DNA from: Paramarasmius palmivorus
Lineage: Eukaryota; Basidiomycota; Agaricomycetes; Agaricales; Marasmiaceae
DNA length: 64,000 nucleotides
NCBI GenBank assembly: GCA_037176845.1
Contig: JAYKXP010000122.1
Location: 62,001-126,000, forward strand
Direction: 5' to 3'
The position numbers and the translations under genes were made by a program. Positions 24,744 through 37,845 of this stretch are shown piece after piece. The notes beneath the pieces were generated by a model. It ran no database searches and was not told the origin of the DNA. It saw only the letters and a list, made by a program, of their open reading frames with translations. Positions within the stretch are counted from its first letter, which is position 1; every line of letters starts with the position of its first letter.

Positions 24744-26301
24744 CTACCTTTGCTCCAGCTTAAGCAAATAATCGAGCGAATAGTGCCAAAGCTTAACATT
24801 GAATCCGAAAACAAACAACGCGACGGTAAGCACTCTATCGGAGCCTGTCGTCTCATACACTTCCAAGACGCTTCCAGAGTTCATTCCCGATTTTATCAGC
24901 GTATTCATGTGATTAAGGAGCTTTTCTAGCGCAGGATACGTTTTCTTTGTGAGTCCCTCGAAGAACCACGACAAGCCACCGTCCGGCGTCTGCAAGCTTT
25001 CTTCTGGATCGTTGTCTTCCAGTGCTTCTAGTCGATAGCCCAAAGGGCGCCAGACTTCATCAAGAACACGGAGCCACCTGTCGCCAACTGATATACTGAT
25101 GGTTGGTATACAAGGCAACGATTAGATAGTCTTTCACTTACGTGGTATCCGACACTTCTGGAGAGAAGGACAGGCTGATCCGATCCGAGCGACCATTTGG
25201 TAATCCGAGTCCCAATTTTGAGCGCAGATAACTTGAAGTTTCGTCTCACCTCGAACGTACCCCTTGAGGTGTGTCAAGTTCTGAAAGCGAACCAAATGCA
25301 CGTCGACGTAGGCAAGGGGTTCCTAATGAAAGCTGAGACTGTTGTAATAGTGGCGAGATATGCAGAGGCTTACGGTCACGTTAGGGAGATCCTCAGGAAA
25401 GAAGATCTAACATTCAATGAAAACTGTGTCTAGATGTGCGAAATTCCGTGATAGATGTTCAGTGACAAGGTTCCATCCAGGTCATTCGATGGTAAGTTTT
25501 CCAGTGAACGGCCTGTCGCATTGACTCGTAGCCAGCGCTTCGATCACTTTACTGGGATCCATATCCGGATCTCCCATATCCATCCACGTAAGCAGACAAT
25601 TCTGCAAGGAAGGTAATGGGGAGCAGAGGATATTTCGCGCAAATGTGACCGTGGTGAATAACATGTCGAGTTTCTGGAACGCCAACGTAGAGGATTCGAC
25701 CAGGATGTGATCGACCTCGTCAACGGAATCAGCCGTGTTCAATGGTACCAACATGACCCGTTCAATAGTGGATCGATGCTTATGGAGGAAGGATATCATG
25801 TGATGAGTGACTGGCCCAAAGAACCGAATATCCTCTAGATGAGGAAAGTTGCATGTGCAGAGTATGAAGTCGAAGTGACTGGTCAATACTACGGATCCTG
25901 GGTTTCCGAGATGTATGGTCAGATCGCGAAGGTTGAACAGCCGAGGAAGAACTTTGGAGAGAAGAATGAAGAACGCGGATAGAAAACTGGTGGAGCCGTC
26001 ATATTCTAGCCTGCGTATTGATTGTTAACAGCATATGCAAAGTGGAAAGAAAGGCAACGCACATCTGAAGCAGGCTAAGATCCCGAACATACTCAGCAGC
26101 TACATCGTTTCTCAACAGGGTCGTGAAACACATGACAGCATCCGGGGCGAAATAAAGAGGCAGGTGTCTATAAAGGACGCGTGTTCCGACGGTATGGTAT
26201 CTTTTAGAGACACGGCAGACACCAGCCAAGGTAAAGTAGGGCACAAGTCCCAGTATACGCTCGTCTAGCTCAACCGGTAAGTCATGAATGGAGTGGGGCA
26301 T
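24744..26301 (-). CDS. F-box protein with LRR-like C-terminal part
   Basis: Starts at ATG 26301 (PHSIHDLPVELDERIL), an F-box-like motif followed by VCRVSKRYHTVGTRVLYRHL, the usual layout in basidiomycete F-box proteins that recruit targets to SCF ubiquitin ligases. An intron near 26060-26015 leads to an exon with leucine-rich, LRR-like segments (FNLRDLTIHLGN, FPHLEDIRFFG, LPSLQNCLLTW) down to about 25490. Further exons at about 25430-25150 and 25118-24744 carry KIGTRITKWSLG and DRWLRVLDEVWRPLGYRLEAL. Exon edges in the second half are approximate. No transmembrane segment. Target unknown. Confidence 0.65.
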
Positions 26302-27150
26302 GTTCAAGTTGATGATGATGGTTCTGAGGCAAGGGACGAGTAACAGAAACGTGACCCGTGACATAAAGGGACTGTACACGGTCTCTGGAGACCATGGACA
26401 TTTCGGGATTGGATGTTCTTTGGCCCCTATCAAAGCGCACGTAAGACGAGATCTGGACGGAACTGTGGTCATGGTATTTGAGTTTGTAAGTAGGGAAGCT
26501 TGGATTCTTCGTGAAACTGAACAAATCGAGAACAACTGCGTCGGGAAGCATCCTTGTTAAATTTGGAGGCTGTGACATCACTCCCGAACGCATCGGGAGA
26601 ACCATCACGATTGCATCCACCACGCCCCTGGTTCCTGATGCCACTGACCACTCGTTGAAGCGCGGTGGAGACGTCCTTCACACTAGCTTCCCCAGCCTGA
26701 GCACACATATTAGTTACTATTTGTGTCGTCTGGTATATTCAACGTGTTGCCACCGCGATTTGAGGTCGTTTCTGCAACGCCCAAACGTCATTGACCTGAG
26801 GAACGAACTAGTAGGCGGAAGCGCTACTATATAGTTCTATTTTTTGCCTACGTCAGGTCCCCGACATTATACTGCTTCAAGACGCGCTAATCCCTCCTCC
26901 CGGAGGTTGTCGCTGATTTCGGGCAACAGCATTCATGGTAAGCTAAAGTATCGAAGAAACTGGCCTTTATGGTATGTAACCGGACGCCAAATACGGATAT
27001 CCATCTTATAATTGTAGCTTAGGGGCCTTAGGATACTAGGGTACCTCGAAATCCCGTTTCATTTGACGACTATTCGATTTGAAGTGCCACAAGCTTGATC
27101 AAGCCTGCCGAGTATCAATGTGTCCAAGCAAGTGTGTACGTTACGAGGCC
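26302..27150. other. Intergenic, no gene seen
   Basis: Divergent spacer between the F-box gene and the first small secreted protein gene. Frames at 26511-26834 (+) and on the other strand are not credible. No element recognised. Confidence 0.4.
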
Positions 27151-27157
27151 TATAAAA
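27151..27157 (+). promoter_or_regulatory. TATA box
   Basis: TATAAAA lies 40 nt before the ATG of the secreted protein gene at 27197. The paralogue at 30003 has the same heptamer 43 nt before its ATG. Confidence 0.6.
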
Positions 27158-27196
27158 ACAACCACCCCACACTAGTAAACCGTCCTTCATACCTTC

Positions 27197-28061
27197 ATGA
27201 TGAAGCTGTCTCTGATCCTTCCTCTCCTCGTTCCTCTAGTCATTGCACAGGATCTTCCTGCGCCTGCGATTCCGACGTATAATCCTGCCTTCCCACGAAT
27301 TTGCTCAGAGCCCATGCTTACACAGAAACTCACCATTCAGTCCTTTCCTCTGCGAGATCCTTCACCTGAAAGCTACGAGGAGCTCAAAGGAACAATGTCG
27401 CTGGTGAAGTTCAACGCCGAGGGTAATCTCACCCACCAATTTGTGGGAAGGTACCAAGAAGATGCAGATCATGTATTTCAGTTGTTCTGTGAGTGTGTTG
27501 TTTGCATCCTTCAATGAAGACCTCAGACTCATAATTGCAAAGTATGGGACGAGATATTTCAGATCTACCTCAACCGTACTTTCAGTCCTTTTTCAGCCCT
27601 CTCCTCGCCCGATTTGCCGATCGATTACGGCGTCAACCAAACTTCGGTGCTCATCAGGAACAAGAGAACTTTGTGGTACGCGATACATGCACCCGTGACA
27701 CAAGTTCTCGTTGGGGTTGGAAACGAGGGATCTAATTATAAAGATTTGACTGCTCAGTGGGTAAATACGCTGAACGCTGGTGCCACTGGACACTGGGATA
27801 CTGCATGGGGATCATCCCTTGTTGGATTCGATGATGAACCAACCGGGCGGAGGATTGTAGTCGTAAGCGGATGGCAGAATACTGAGGTACGCGCTTTGTC
27901 GACTCCATCAGAGAAGAGCGACTAACGAGCTTGATCAACAACAGGCATATGACAATTACGTAGCATCACTCCAGGGCGACCCGAAGAGCTTGTACGACCA
28001 ATGGATGGCGTCGCTGGTTGATCCTAAGCCAGAGTGGACCAATTTGACCCAAGCTCCTTGA
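27197..28061 (+). CDS. Small secreted protein, paralogue S1
   Basis: Three exons and about 255 residues. The N-terminus (MKLSLILPLLVPLVIAQ) is a clear signal peptide, so the product is likely secreted. Exon 1 runs to about 27489; exon 2 (from about 27541, WDEIFQIYL) carries PDLPIDYGVNQTSVLI, LWYAIHAPVTQVLVGVG, GATGHWDTAWGSSLVGF and IVVVSGWQ; exon 3 starts AYDNYVASLQG and ends WTNLTQAP before TGA. The VVVSGWQ…Y pattern is loosely like the last strand and helix of dimeric alpha/beta-barrel (ABM-like) proteins, but I do not claim that fold. No cysteine cluster typical of effectors. The paralogue at 30003 shares intron positions. Function unknown. Confidence 0.8.
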
Positions 28062-29953
28062 GTCAGAGGGATATGTCACCTAGCCAGAGGAATAGCTTTC
28101 TTTTTTCCGTATGCACTCCCGAGAGAATAGAAGAATTTGTTTCGATCAAGACTTGTCAAGGCTACGTAGTTGCTTTCGCAATGTCAGAAGATAACATGCC
28201 AGCCGATCTCAGAGCGCGTACAAAGAGTTGCTACAGTATACCGTTGGAGAAACGAGTGGATCTATCCCAAAGGTTAACCAGGTTTCTCCAATCCGAACAG
28301 GCCAGGGCTGACAGGCGAGAAACATTGCTATGTGATAAGGTGCGACCGAAGAGAAGATGTCCTACTTTCAAGGTAGCTTATGTTCTTCGGGTCTCGAAGT
28401 CAAGGATTCTAAGATGGGGAAACTCACCCTTCATTTACCCTTGATATAACATATCCTTCCTGGTCACAGCTCATGATGAGCCCGTCATCATGTGCGTTGA
28501 TCCACCTCGACCTAAACTGACGTGCATTCCTAGAATGGCCGTACCAAGTCGAAGAAGGCCTAACGGGTCTATATGAAGATTCGATTGACGTGATGAATGG
28601 ACCGCTCGGCCGCGTGCGCCGTACGTTGGTAAGTTGAACGGGATCTTAACATAGTTGAGATATCCAGCACTCCAGCCTTACCTCGGTTCAATACATTGAA
28701 GCGCAGCGCGATGAATGACGTGATTTCGCGATGCCTTTTGTGGCTACGCCCATGGGATACTGTAGGTGATAGGTTGGCAAGTTCAAATTTAGAAGATCAA
28801 CGGCTTACATCCAACGAACAGAAATTCAAAAGCCGCAGCAAGGCTTGACCCGACACGACACAGTACAAGCATAAACACATCGACATCGGCCGCGATTGAA
28901 TAACCAGTAGAACCGAGGTAGACACTGGATCTCCGGATCATCCTCTCGACGCGGTCTGTGCGCTACCCATGGAATCATTGTTCAGCCGCGACATGGTGCG
29001 ATGTTGCAGGTCGAGAAATTGCCAAAGAGGATACGGGGAGCCAATACCATGATTCCATGTAGATCGCTGAGTCGACCCAACTTTTGATACGATAAGTATT
29101 GGACTCGAGGATAGCATCGGCAGTCTAGTAAAACCCCATCCAACCCCATCGGTAATAGCGTTGGGCGGTAAAATGCTCCAATTGATACGGCTAGCGCTCG
29201 CATAGGTCTCAAGACTTCGATACTAGAGCCTGTTGGGTTTTGAAGCCTTTCTCGACAGTTTCCGGGTGTCAAATCAAAGCATGATTGTACTGCAAGAGGT
29301 AGTAGGGTGGTCGAAAGGACATGATGGCGTAGACCATGGCAAAATTACGACATACTCAATCGAAGGCAGTACAGGTCAGCTGACTAGTTCATGATCTCTT
29401 CCCCACGTACGTTTTCTCTTCATTACATATCAGAGCTCAGCTAGGTCCGGAAATAATAAGCTGATGGTTTTTGCCGTTTGTTTCTAGATTGTGTTGCTCT
29501 AGCGGTCACGCAATCGGGCCAAGTTCTCGCCCTGTTCTCGGTTTGAAGGCGACTTGCAGCGCCCATCAATTATCCGTCAAGTGATGTTTCGGTTGGGTTA
29601 CTGACCGCTGCACTTGCCACTCAAACTTGCCTATAACATAAGGACCGCCAAGGAAGGCATTTTGATAGCTTTTCCTCCATTGTAATCGGATCGACCTCCC
29701 ACATATGGCACTTCAATACTCTACCTCATCAATGCATCAATATTCGCTGATGTCGGAGAAATCCATAGTGCAAATTGATGATACTTTCTCGGCCGAGAAA
29801 CTGTGAATCGTGAAATCCCGTCTCGCGTAGAGTCTCAAACGCGTGTACTCCACAAACCGCTACCGACTGGCGGGAAGTTTGCTGTTTATGCTTATGAGTT
29901 CGATAATAATGAGTACGCACCATCAGCCAACCGTGACTACACACAAGATCACG
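28062..29953. other. Intergenic between S1 and S2, possible gene fragment
   Basis: A stretch at about 28470-28630 looks like two short exons joined by an intron (…HDEPVIM then EWPYQVEEGLTGLYEDS, GPLGRVRRTL), but I cannot extend or name it. The frame at 28034-28444 (+) overlaps the end of S1 and is not credible upstream. The rest (28640-29950) shows nothing. Confidence 0.3.
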
Positions 29954-29960
29954 TATAAAA
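29954..29960 (+). promoter_or_regulatory. TATA box
   Basis: TATAAAA 43 nt upstream of the ATG at 30003, mirroring the arrangement at the paralogous gene at 27197. Confidence 0.6.
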
Positions 29961-30002
29961 GGTTCGTCTTAAACACAAACTGTATCAACAGACAACTCAA
30001 CC

Positions 30003-30862
30003 ATGAAGCTCTCGCTTTTTCTTTCTCTTTTCGCTTTCGTCGGTAGTCTCGCTCAGAACCTTCCGCCACCTGCCATTCCAGCATATGATCCCGCCTTCCC
30101 ACGCATCTGTTCTGAGCCCATGCTTAGCCAGAAGCTGAGTGTGCAGTCATTCCCGCTTCGTGATCCTTCTCCAGGAAGCTACGAAGAGCTCAAAGGGACC
30201 ATGTCCCTGATGAAATTTAACGGAGAGGGAAACCTTACTCATGCCTTCGTCGGGAGATATGACAGCGATCCGAACCACGTCACTCAGTTGGTGTGTAAGT
30301 ATCTCATTCTTTCTAATTCGATCGCGCAAAATACTGAATGAGTATCTATCAGTATGGGATGAAATATTCTGGATCTACCTCAACCGCACATTCACACCAT
30401 TTTCTGCCTGGTCCTCCCCCGATCTACCTATTGACTACGGCGTCAATCAAACTTCAGTACTAATCACAAACAAGAGGTCGCTGTGGTACGCGTTACATGC
30501 ACCAGTTACACAAGTCCTAGTCGGCATCGGTCGCGAAGACACGGATTACAAGGGCTTGACGGATCAATGGGTAAATACCTTAAGTGCCGGTGCAACGGGG
30601 CATTGGGGTACCGCATGGGGAGCTTCGCTAGTCGGATTTGATGTAGAGCCAACTGGAAGAAGGGTAGTAGTTGTGAGCGGCTGGCAGAGTACTGAGGTAC
30701 GCTCAATATTCCTACATCGAGACCGTGTTTAATGAAGATATTCAGGCATATGACTCATATGTTGCAGCCCTCCAAGGAGATACCAAAACTCTGTACGACC
30801 AGTGGCAGGGATCTTTGGTCAATCCTCAACCGGAGTGGACCAATCTGACACAGACACCGTGA
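30003..30862 (+). CDS. Small secreted protein, paralogue S2
   Basis: Tandem paralogue of the gene at 27197, same orientation, about 1.9 kb away, with three exons at matching positions. Signal peptide MKLSLFLSLFAFVGSLAQ. Conserved blocks: PAFPRICSEPML, SFPLRDPSP, YEELKGTMSL, WDEIFWIYLNRTF, IDYGVNQTSVLI, GATGHWGTAWGASLVGF, VVVVSGWQSTE, and the end LYDQWQGSLVNPQPEWTN. The two proteins share most residues, so the family is under purifying constraint. Introns are at about 30297-30351 and 30697-30745. No frame breaks. Function unknown; it may act in the wall or outside the cell. Confidence 0.82.
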
Positions 30863-32186
30863 TGTACGGTTTTGGATATACCATGCTTGTATATGTTTCA
30901 AACGCTAGATTTAATACTCTTCTGTATTGCTGACATTCGACATCTTTAATGTTCTTTGATTGCTTTGGAGATCGTGCTCGTGATCGATGAATTTCGTAGA
31001 ATTACCTCGTGCTACGTCTAGCTCGATTCCAGGATTAGCTGGAATCGTATATATTCTAAGTAAATCGAAGCCCATTCTTACCCTCTAAATCTCAATCTGG
31101 AAGTCAAGTTGATTATGTGACTCAATGGCGCGGTATCGTCCTCTTGTTCCGAACCCTTTGACACTCTTCATCATGTCTCGTAAAGAAATGGCTTCCATCA
31201 GCAGTACCAAGAAACACGATTTTAGCACGTGTATCGGGCATTGCGTGTTTGTGAGTTAATGTGAATTGGCAGAGGCAAAGGAATGGCCGATTACAGGATT
31301 CCGCCAAGCGTTTTTGCGGGCGTTATGAAGTTCTCGCTGGAGTATTATTGATAAGAGCTACGAAAAATTTGATTTCAAACATGGGAAGACGAAAAACGAT
31401 TCAAAGAGGAGCATTCACATCAAAGATTGAAAAATGAAGGAATCAATACGCTCCACAAAAAAAGAGAAAAAAAAGGAATCACAAAGCGACATGAATGACT
31501 CGGATGAAGTGGTCATAAGGACAAAATCATTGATCCAGGCTCAACGTAATAGCCCCAATTGGGCCTCCATTACACAAGTCGACGTGAAGATCATTGTCGT
31601 ATCTCTTTCACTCCCACTTCCATCATCTCACCATGTGCATCAAGCCTGGGCATTTCAGGTGATCCAACATTCCTAGGAATTTTGTTTCGCTTCTCAGATT
31701 TTCTGTTCAGCGTGGAAACAAAATTAGGCTCTTTGCAGTAGTAACACGCACCTTGGTGGTACTGAGGAGTGGTACAAGCCTCGCGGATTTACTGTGGTTA
31801 TATTTTGTTTGTACACTAAACAAACAGCTATCAGAAACATGCTTCACTGAATCACTGATAACCATCAACCTCTATCTTGTGGGTCGTATCCAAGCAGAAC
31901 GTGGAGATGCATATCAACGATTGGGTTACCCTTTGTCTGGTGATTCTGAGTATGCTTCGTCATGGCTCCCAGTCATGGTCAGCTTCAAACGTTGACATAT
32001 CTCTTGCTACATGACTACTACAAGGCTTAGGTTCGCAGTGCATGATTTTCTCCTTTAATCACTGGAACCCAAACCCGCGTCGTCCCGGGCACGGCAACCG
32101 GAACTGTCTGATCGTTGCTTCTCACTCTACCTCGCCATATAAAGGTGGATGTTGCCAAGGGTAGGTGCAATCAACAACCCCCACTC
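30863..32186. other. Intergenic, no gene seen
   Basis: Contains an A-rich run near 31455 and short frames (31434-31676, 31753-31995) without recognisable content. Poor evidence for any gene. Confidence 0.35.
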
Positions 32187-34558
32187 ATGTCCAATGTCTC
32201 ATTCCCTATTGCCGGCTCGCGGCTCACGGTATCAGTGAAAGCTCGATCTCCAGCATGGAGAGTACGTTGAGTCCCTTTCTATCAATTTTGCGGTACACGA
32301 CTCATAGAATCCCACTTCTACAAATACAGAAGCCTGATATAACCATCTCGCAACAAGATCGAGTTGATCTCGCAAGTGCAGCACTGGACAAAGGTATCAA
32401 CGCTCTCCAATCGAATGGAGTATTCAATTGTGAGGGGCCAAATTGTTATGCCCTGTCATACTGCCTGATGACCCTGTAAACAAATCAGATACCAGCGGAA
32501 GGATTGACTTTGGGCCATATCCTTCGGCGTATCTACATGGTTTGCTCGCAGAGTTTGATATCTCGACGCAGAAGATGAAGTACGAGGACCGGGTGAGGAT
32601 GTACTTCTCCCGGTTAGAGAGTGATTCAAAAGGAGCGGCAGTTGCGGAGCTCGAAGAGTGAGTTATGCCATTATAGTTCTTTATAGAAAATGGTTAATTT
32701 GCATTGTACAGCACGGTAGGTAGCCTTTGATCTATCCTCAACGCACCACACTCATGTCTATATCCTGGCTCTCAGGCATTCTATTATCTGTCGGTCACAT
32801 GTATATCCATTTCCCAACACGTCCCAACCCTGATTCGTTGTTCCTAGGGCATATGGCTATGCCGCGGCCCGAGCGTACTCAGCTTATCGAGATCCTCTAT
32901 ATCTCGGGGCTGCGGAGAAGTGGTGGAGAATAGGGACAAACGCTACTGTTTCGGAGGCAGATAGTCTGAGGGTGTGTAACGATAGTATGTGGATCACTCT
33001 TTCGGTCTTATCAATTCTAATCTGTGGCTAGCTTCGATAGCGGGTGGTATGAAAGATGTACGTAGACTAGCCATACTTCGGTAATAAGACAATGAGATCT
33101 GATCCGGACGTTGTCAGTTCACAGGAAGCGTCCAGACTACAGAAACGGCGCTATATCTCATGTTGAGCCTTCGATTTGCTACTCTTTTCTATTTACAGGA
33201 CTGAACCGTTATAATCAGCTTGACATCCCTTTTGGCCGAAGCAACATCCAACACTACCTACCTCGAATCCGCGACACAAACAGCTTCATTCATTCGAAGA
33301 CACAGATATAAAGACGGCATTGCTATAGGAGGCTCGTTGGATCCTTCGTCTACATCTTCATGTACTCCTCGGAGTCTAGATGATGATGGCGATGTAAGAA
33401 ACACGGCGTTTATGATTGAAGGATTGGCGGTTTTGAATTCCATTATGGGAGAAAGAGATAAGACGTATGACGGAATGTATGTACTTGAGGTTTACTTGTG
33501 TACGTGCCTCTTAATTGATGAAATCGCTGACGGCAGGATTAAGGAAGCAATATCCATCGCCACGAACCGCATTCCGGAGTGGCAAGATACGGATGGGATT
33601 TTGAGTGCGTTTTTTTACCCCGTTTTCACCCTTGTCCCATGAAAACTCAACACCTTCAATCTCACAGAGAGCAGCGTATTTGTGGGCACAGGAAGCGATC
33701 CATATCTCGTGCGTGCGCTAACAACGGTCTACACTCGATATGTCGACTCGATTTCAACCGATTTACGCGATCTCATCCAAGAATTCGTTGGAGTTCAGGT
33801 GAGAATCTCTGTTCTCAACGACCACAGAACCGTCACAAGAGGCTTACAAACACTCTTAGTACAATGCCGTTCTAGACCTGGCTACCACAAGTGGAACCAA
33901 CCAGTATGTTGCTAACTGGACAGGACCACCATCAGATGAATTCGATGCGTTTGGGCAGACATCTGCAGGTGTGGCACTTGTTGCAGGCATTTCTCTCGGA
34001 GAAAATCTTGTCGTGAGTGGTAGTGGTAGCTTGGGCTTACCAACACCAACGGCCACGAGTGGAGCGTCAAACAACGAAAGTTCTTCCGAGATATCTGGTG
34101 GAGCTATCGCAGGTGCTGTTTTAGGTGCTGTAATTGCTGTTACGGCGTTAGTGGGGCTTGTGTTCTACCTATACCGCAGGAGAAGGAGGCATAGGCGGAG
34201 GATATCTATGTCTTCCGTTCTCGACGAAGGTGATCAGGGTACCGATACGAACCCCACAGTTACGCCGTTCAGAGGGGCTGGGATGGAGAAGTCTATGCCC
34301 AGTCCGTTCATGCTACTGCGACCCACTCCGAACAGAGTGAGAGAAAAGAGTCAAACCACGACCTCGCAGAATTCTGGAACGTCCACATCGAATATAGACA
34401 CCTCTTCCGCATCTTCTCCACCGAATGATCGTGGAAGGGTGGTTGAGGGCATGACAACTGCGGAGTTGGTGCAGATTTTAAACAGTCGGTTACAACCTGG
34501 TCAATGGACAGAAGACGAAGCGCTGCCAAGATATCCGGAGAGTCAGAGTGGAAGATAG
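32187..34558 (+). CDS. GH76-like protein with C-terminal membrane anchor
   Basis: Resembles fungal glycoside hydrolase family 76 proteins (alpha-1,6-mannan acting; DCW1/DFG5 relatives take part in wall assembly). I start at ATG 32187; no good signal peptide follows, so the true 5' exon may be different. Exons in order: DITISQQDRVDLASAALDKG (about 32340), SGRIDFGPYPSAYLHG (32497), AYGYAAARAYSAYRDPLYLG with AAEKWWRIG (32850), TSNTTYLESATQTASFI (33250), VRNTAFMIEGLAVLNSIMG (33400), then YNAVLDLATTSGTNQY and WTGPPSDEFDAFGQTSAG (33850-33970). A Ser/Thr-rich linker leads to a GGAIAGAVLGAVIAVTAL-type transmembrane helix (about 34100-34170), a basic stop-transfer run (YRRRRRHRRR) and a cytosolic tail of about 110 residues. 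The usual GH76 Asp-Asp pair was not located with confidence. Around eight introns. Confidence 0.68.
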
Positions 34559-34594
34559 TGGACGAGCTTGGGACGAGCGGCTATTTATTGATAT

Positions 34595-36091
34595 CTAGAC
34601 ATCTGATCTAGAACGCGTAGTAATACTCTCCGAGCCGACTTCCTTTGTTCCCTGTAGCTCCCGGTCGGCGAACACTAACAGCGACTGGTCGTGACTTTGA
34701 CGCGCCTGAAAGCTCTCCACGTCATCGATACTGATACCTAGAGCTACACGAACTATAATAGCACTGGATGCTATACCCTAGTACAAACGTTTAGCCAACT
34801 GATATGTCGTTTCATGCATACTGTGAACATACCGCAAAGGAAGGCCAAGCACGTAGAAATGCCCCGATTGTTTGACTTTGCACGTAAAAATCATACAGAC
34901 TACGCTTTCCGGATCCTGGGAGGAACTGTTCAATAACGAGTATTGAAGGGACGCTAACGAATATTGCGTAGATCAACCCGGACTCTGTACTTTAAGATGG
35001 GTCAGACTTGAATGTCTAGAAAGAGATTGTTTATACTCACGTCGCAGCAATGATAACCCGATACATACTTCTCGGTTTTGATCCTAGATGCACCACAATT
35101 TCACGGCTTATTTGGAAAATTCGGATTGCTGGATTATTGTCAATTATTGCTGAGGTTCTTTTCGGGGAATTAGTCACCTATTAGTACAGAAACAACCAAG
35201 TAATTTAATCCGATTAGACCTGTTGCAATTGCAAAAGTCACGTTTGTGGCACTCTGGTACGCTTGAGCAGGGCCCTGGCGAGATTCAGCGCCTAGAATTT
35301 GTGGCACGAGTTGCTGGATGAAAACCATAGTAGTTACTGTTTTGCACTATGAGTATACCTCTCACAAAGAATAGCTGGTAAGCTTACCATGACTTCCAAG
35401 ATAAATAATCAATGGCGGGAGAACCACTACCCAACGTTTACCCCATACGATGTACAGACGCCAAAGCTTCAAAGGAGATTTACTAAACGTCGAGGAATGC
35501 AGGAGTGATCTTACGGAAATGGCACCAGCGACCAGGCTAGACACATTGGATGCATCATCAGCTTTGACCCGATAGCCAAAACGACGTGGTACGTGCCTTG
35601 AGATTATCGTAATCCAAAGCTGCGCATAAAGCATGTTTTTGAGTGTTTCTTGGCGTGAAGAGCAACTAGAAACATCATTGTCAACATTGACCTAGCAATC
35701 CGGATCTGGAAAGATTGGCACCTCTGGCACCATTTGATTACATCTCCCACCGTGCAAACCACGACATCAGCCAAAGAAAGAACGAAGAGTAAAGTCATTG
35801 TAAGGAGCGTCTTGGTGTTGTGTTCACCGAGTTTGTTCTTGTTGTAGAGTATATGCGTGCCTATGGTGAAAAGGATGATGTATACACCTGCGCGTTTAGA
35901 AGAGCGTATGTCAGCAATCGGGATTATTTGTCGGTGGTTTGGAATAGTGCTACCATAGCATAGGAACTGAACCTTCGAGGAAGTGGAAGTTTCTCGATGA
36001 GTTGACTAGATCCAAGCATCAGAGGGGTTTGACTCACAGCTGTAAGGGCAATTTGCACGTAGATCGGGGAGCTGAGAGTCAAATGTGCCAT
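34595..36091 (-). CDS. Multi-pass membrane protein, family A (A2)
   Basis: Paralogue of the gene at 20454 on the opposite strand. It starts at ATG 36091 (AHLTLSSPIYVQIALTA); a tiny second exon gives VQFLCYG, then IILFTIGTHILYNKNKLG and the helix LFVLSLADVVVCTVGDVIKWC (about 35800-35720). The WRxYxxWG hallmark appears as LWRLYIVWGKRWVVVLPPL (about 35470-35410). Then come ATGLIGLNYLVVSVLIG (about 35200), an SREI-like block, ESGLIYAIFVSVPSI (about 34970) and GIASSAIIVRVALGISIDD (about 34740), with a polar tail to a TAG at 34595. The segment between 35700 and 35520 is less well conserved than in A1 and A3, so an exon there may be wrong or degenerate. It is convergent with the GH76-like gene, with only about 36 bp between stop codons. 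Confidence 0.6.
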
Positions 36092-37845
36092 CTCGTAGCA
36101 GGGAGTTCTGATAAAACGAGGCCTTCTATTTCCTTCATTTAATAAGACGGAGCTGGTATTGAGATTGACAATGCGTATGAAAACTGCAATTCGAATATGA
36201 TGAATGAGATTCGAAGAACATGAATCGTGTCATGTCACTGATCGGACTTGTATTGTATACGATTTCCCTGATAATGGGAATTGATTCGTGCGCGAATTCT
36301 GGAGCATGATCCAATTCAACCAGTCGCAAATTCCTTCCGGGGCGCTGCCATTGTAATGTGCTGAGTTCCGAGTTAGTGTACGCAATGTTCGTAGAATGGA
36401 AGCAACGGGCAGTGAACTTCATCACTAATAGAAGCACCGTTTTACAAAGATCCGGGAAATATCAGCAGCTTCGGGTGGCAGCGATCATGGTGATGGGTAC
36501 AGTCATTGGCGCCTCCTTTAGACACGATACCTCCTTTAGACAGTCCTCGTACCATGCCCATATGTTCATTTTTGACCTTCAATTTTTTTTGATGTATGTG
36601 TATCACATGTATGACAGTCTTGTGATTTTTGCAGGATATTTGTGGCATTCAAAAAAATACAGAATATCAGAAACCATCCTGGAGCCATTTTTACGATTTT
36701 TACTACAACAAGGTGAGTCCCAATGACCTCAAAAAAATTAGGATGCATGGATTATATTGTATAAAAGTGATTTGAATGCTTTCCCAAATGTTGGGGAGGT
36801 GTGTGGAAGCACAGGAAAATGTTATGCTGAAATGCGATCTCCCATCACGCCAAATTTGGCGCAGTGTCTAAAGGACTGACGGAGCGATGATAAGGGAATT
36901 TTTCACTGATAACACCCATCGGAGCATCCAACACAACTCGATATCATATATTATAGCCTAAGTATGTTCAAAGCAATAGTATACTGCTGACTATGTATTT
37001 TGATTGGTGGAGAAAGCTGTAGTTTTGTGTTCCGGGACATAACTACTTTTCACTGTCCAAAGGAGGCGCCAATGACTGTAATCTTCAGGCTGGCCATCCG
37101 AATAACAACCAGGCGTGGCAAAATTCCCAAACGCGCAAATAGCTTATTCGGATGAAGATAACCATGGAATCGGCAGCACCATCATATTTGTCGTCTGCAG
37201 CCTTCTTTTCCTGGATCTCCGCCGATTGACAAGGACGCCCCATCAAAAGATAGACCGGTTAACATCCGAGTTCATTCGACGTTCCTTTTCTTTCAGGTAA
37301 GTCGCAATCCTATCCTTAGACTAGCGATTTGAATGTTCGATATCACAACCAATTTCGATCTATTTGGAAGTGATTATCTGCAGAATTAGTGGTAAGAGAG
37401 CGAATGTTCGACGGAGCATTTCAAGGACTTGTAGTGAAGGTAAATGGTACTGTAATATCGCACATGATTTAGGTGATGGGATTTTAAGGTTTACGCCAAC
37501 CAGTGGGTCGATGGTGTTGATCATCTGCTCAGTGGAGTGGACCACAATGCGGACGTCCTAGTAGGAATATACCAGGAGCCCTTACTATTTGAAGGGAAGC
37601 TCAAAACTGGGTCGAGTCTGGCAGTCAAAGATGGCCGCCAAACAGCGAAGGTCGCATCTTGAAGTTGATGGCATCGCTTCAACGTCGGAACACCGCCTTT
37701 TTGGCTGATCCTTGATCATGCATTAGTCTTCTACCTGATAGTCATACTTGCCTCCCCATGATTCCTATGGGACATTGAGCTCGTTTGTTGATATGTGCTG
37801 CTTTGAGTTGACTCGTGCTGTGCCTGAGTTTAGTCACTAAGAGAA

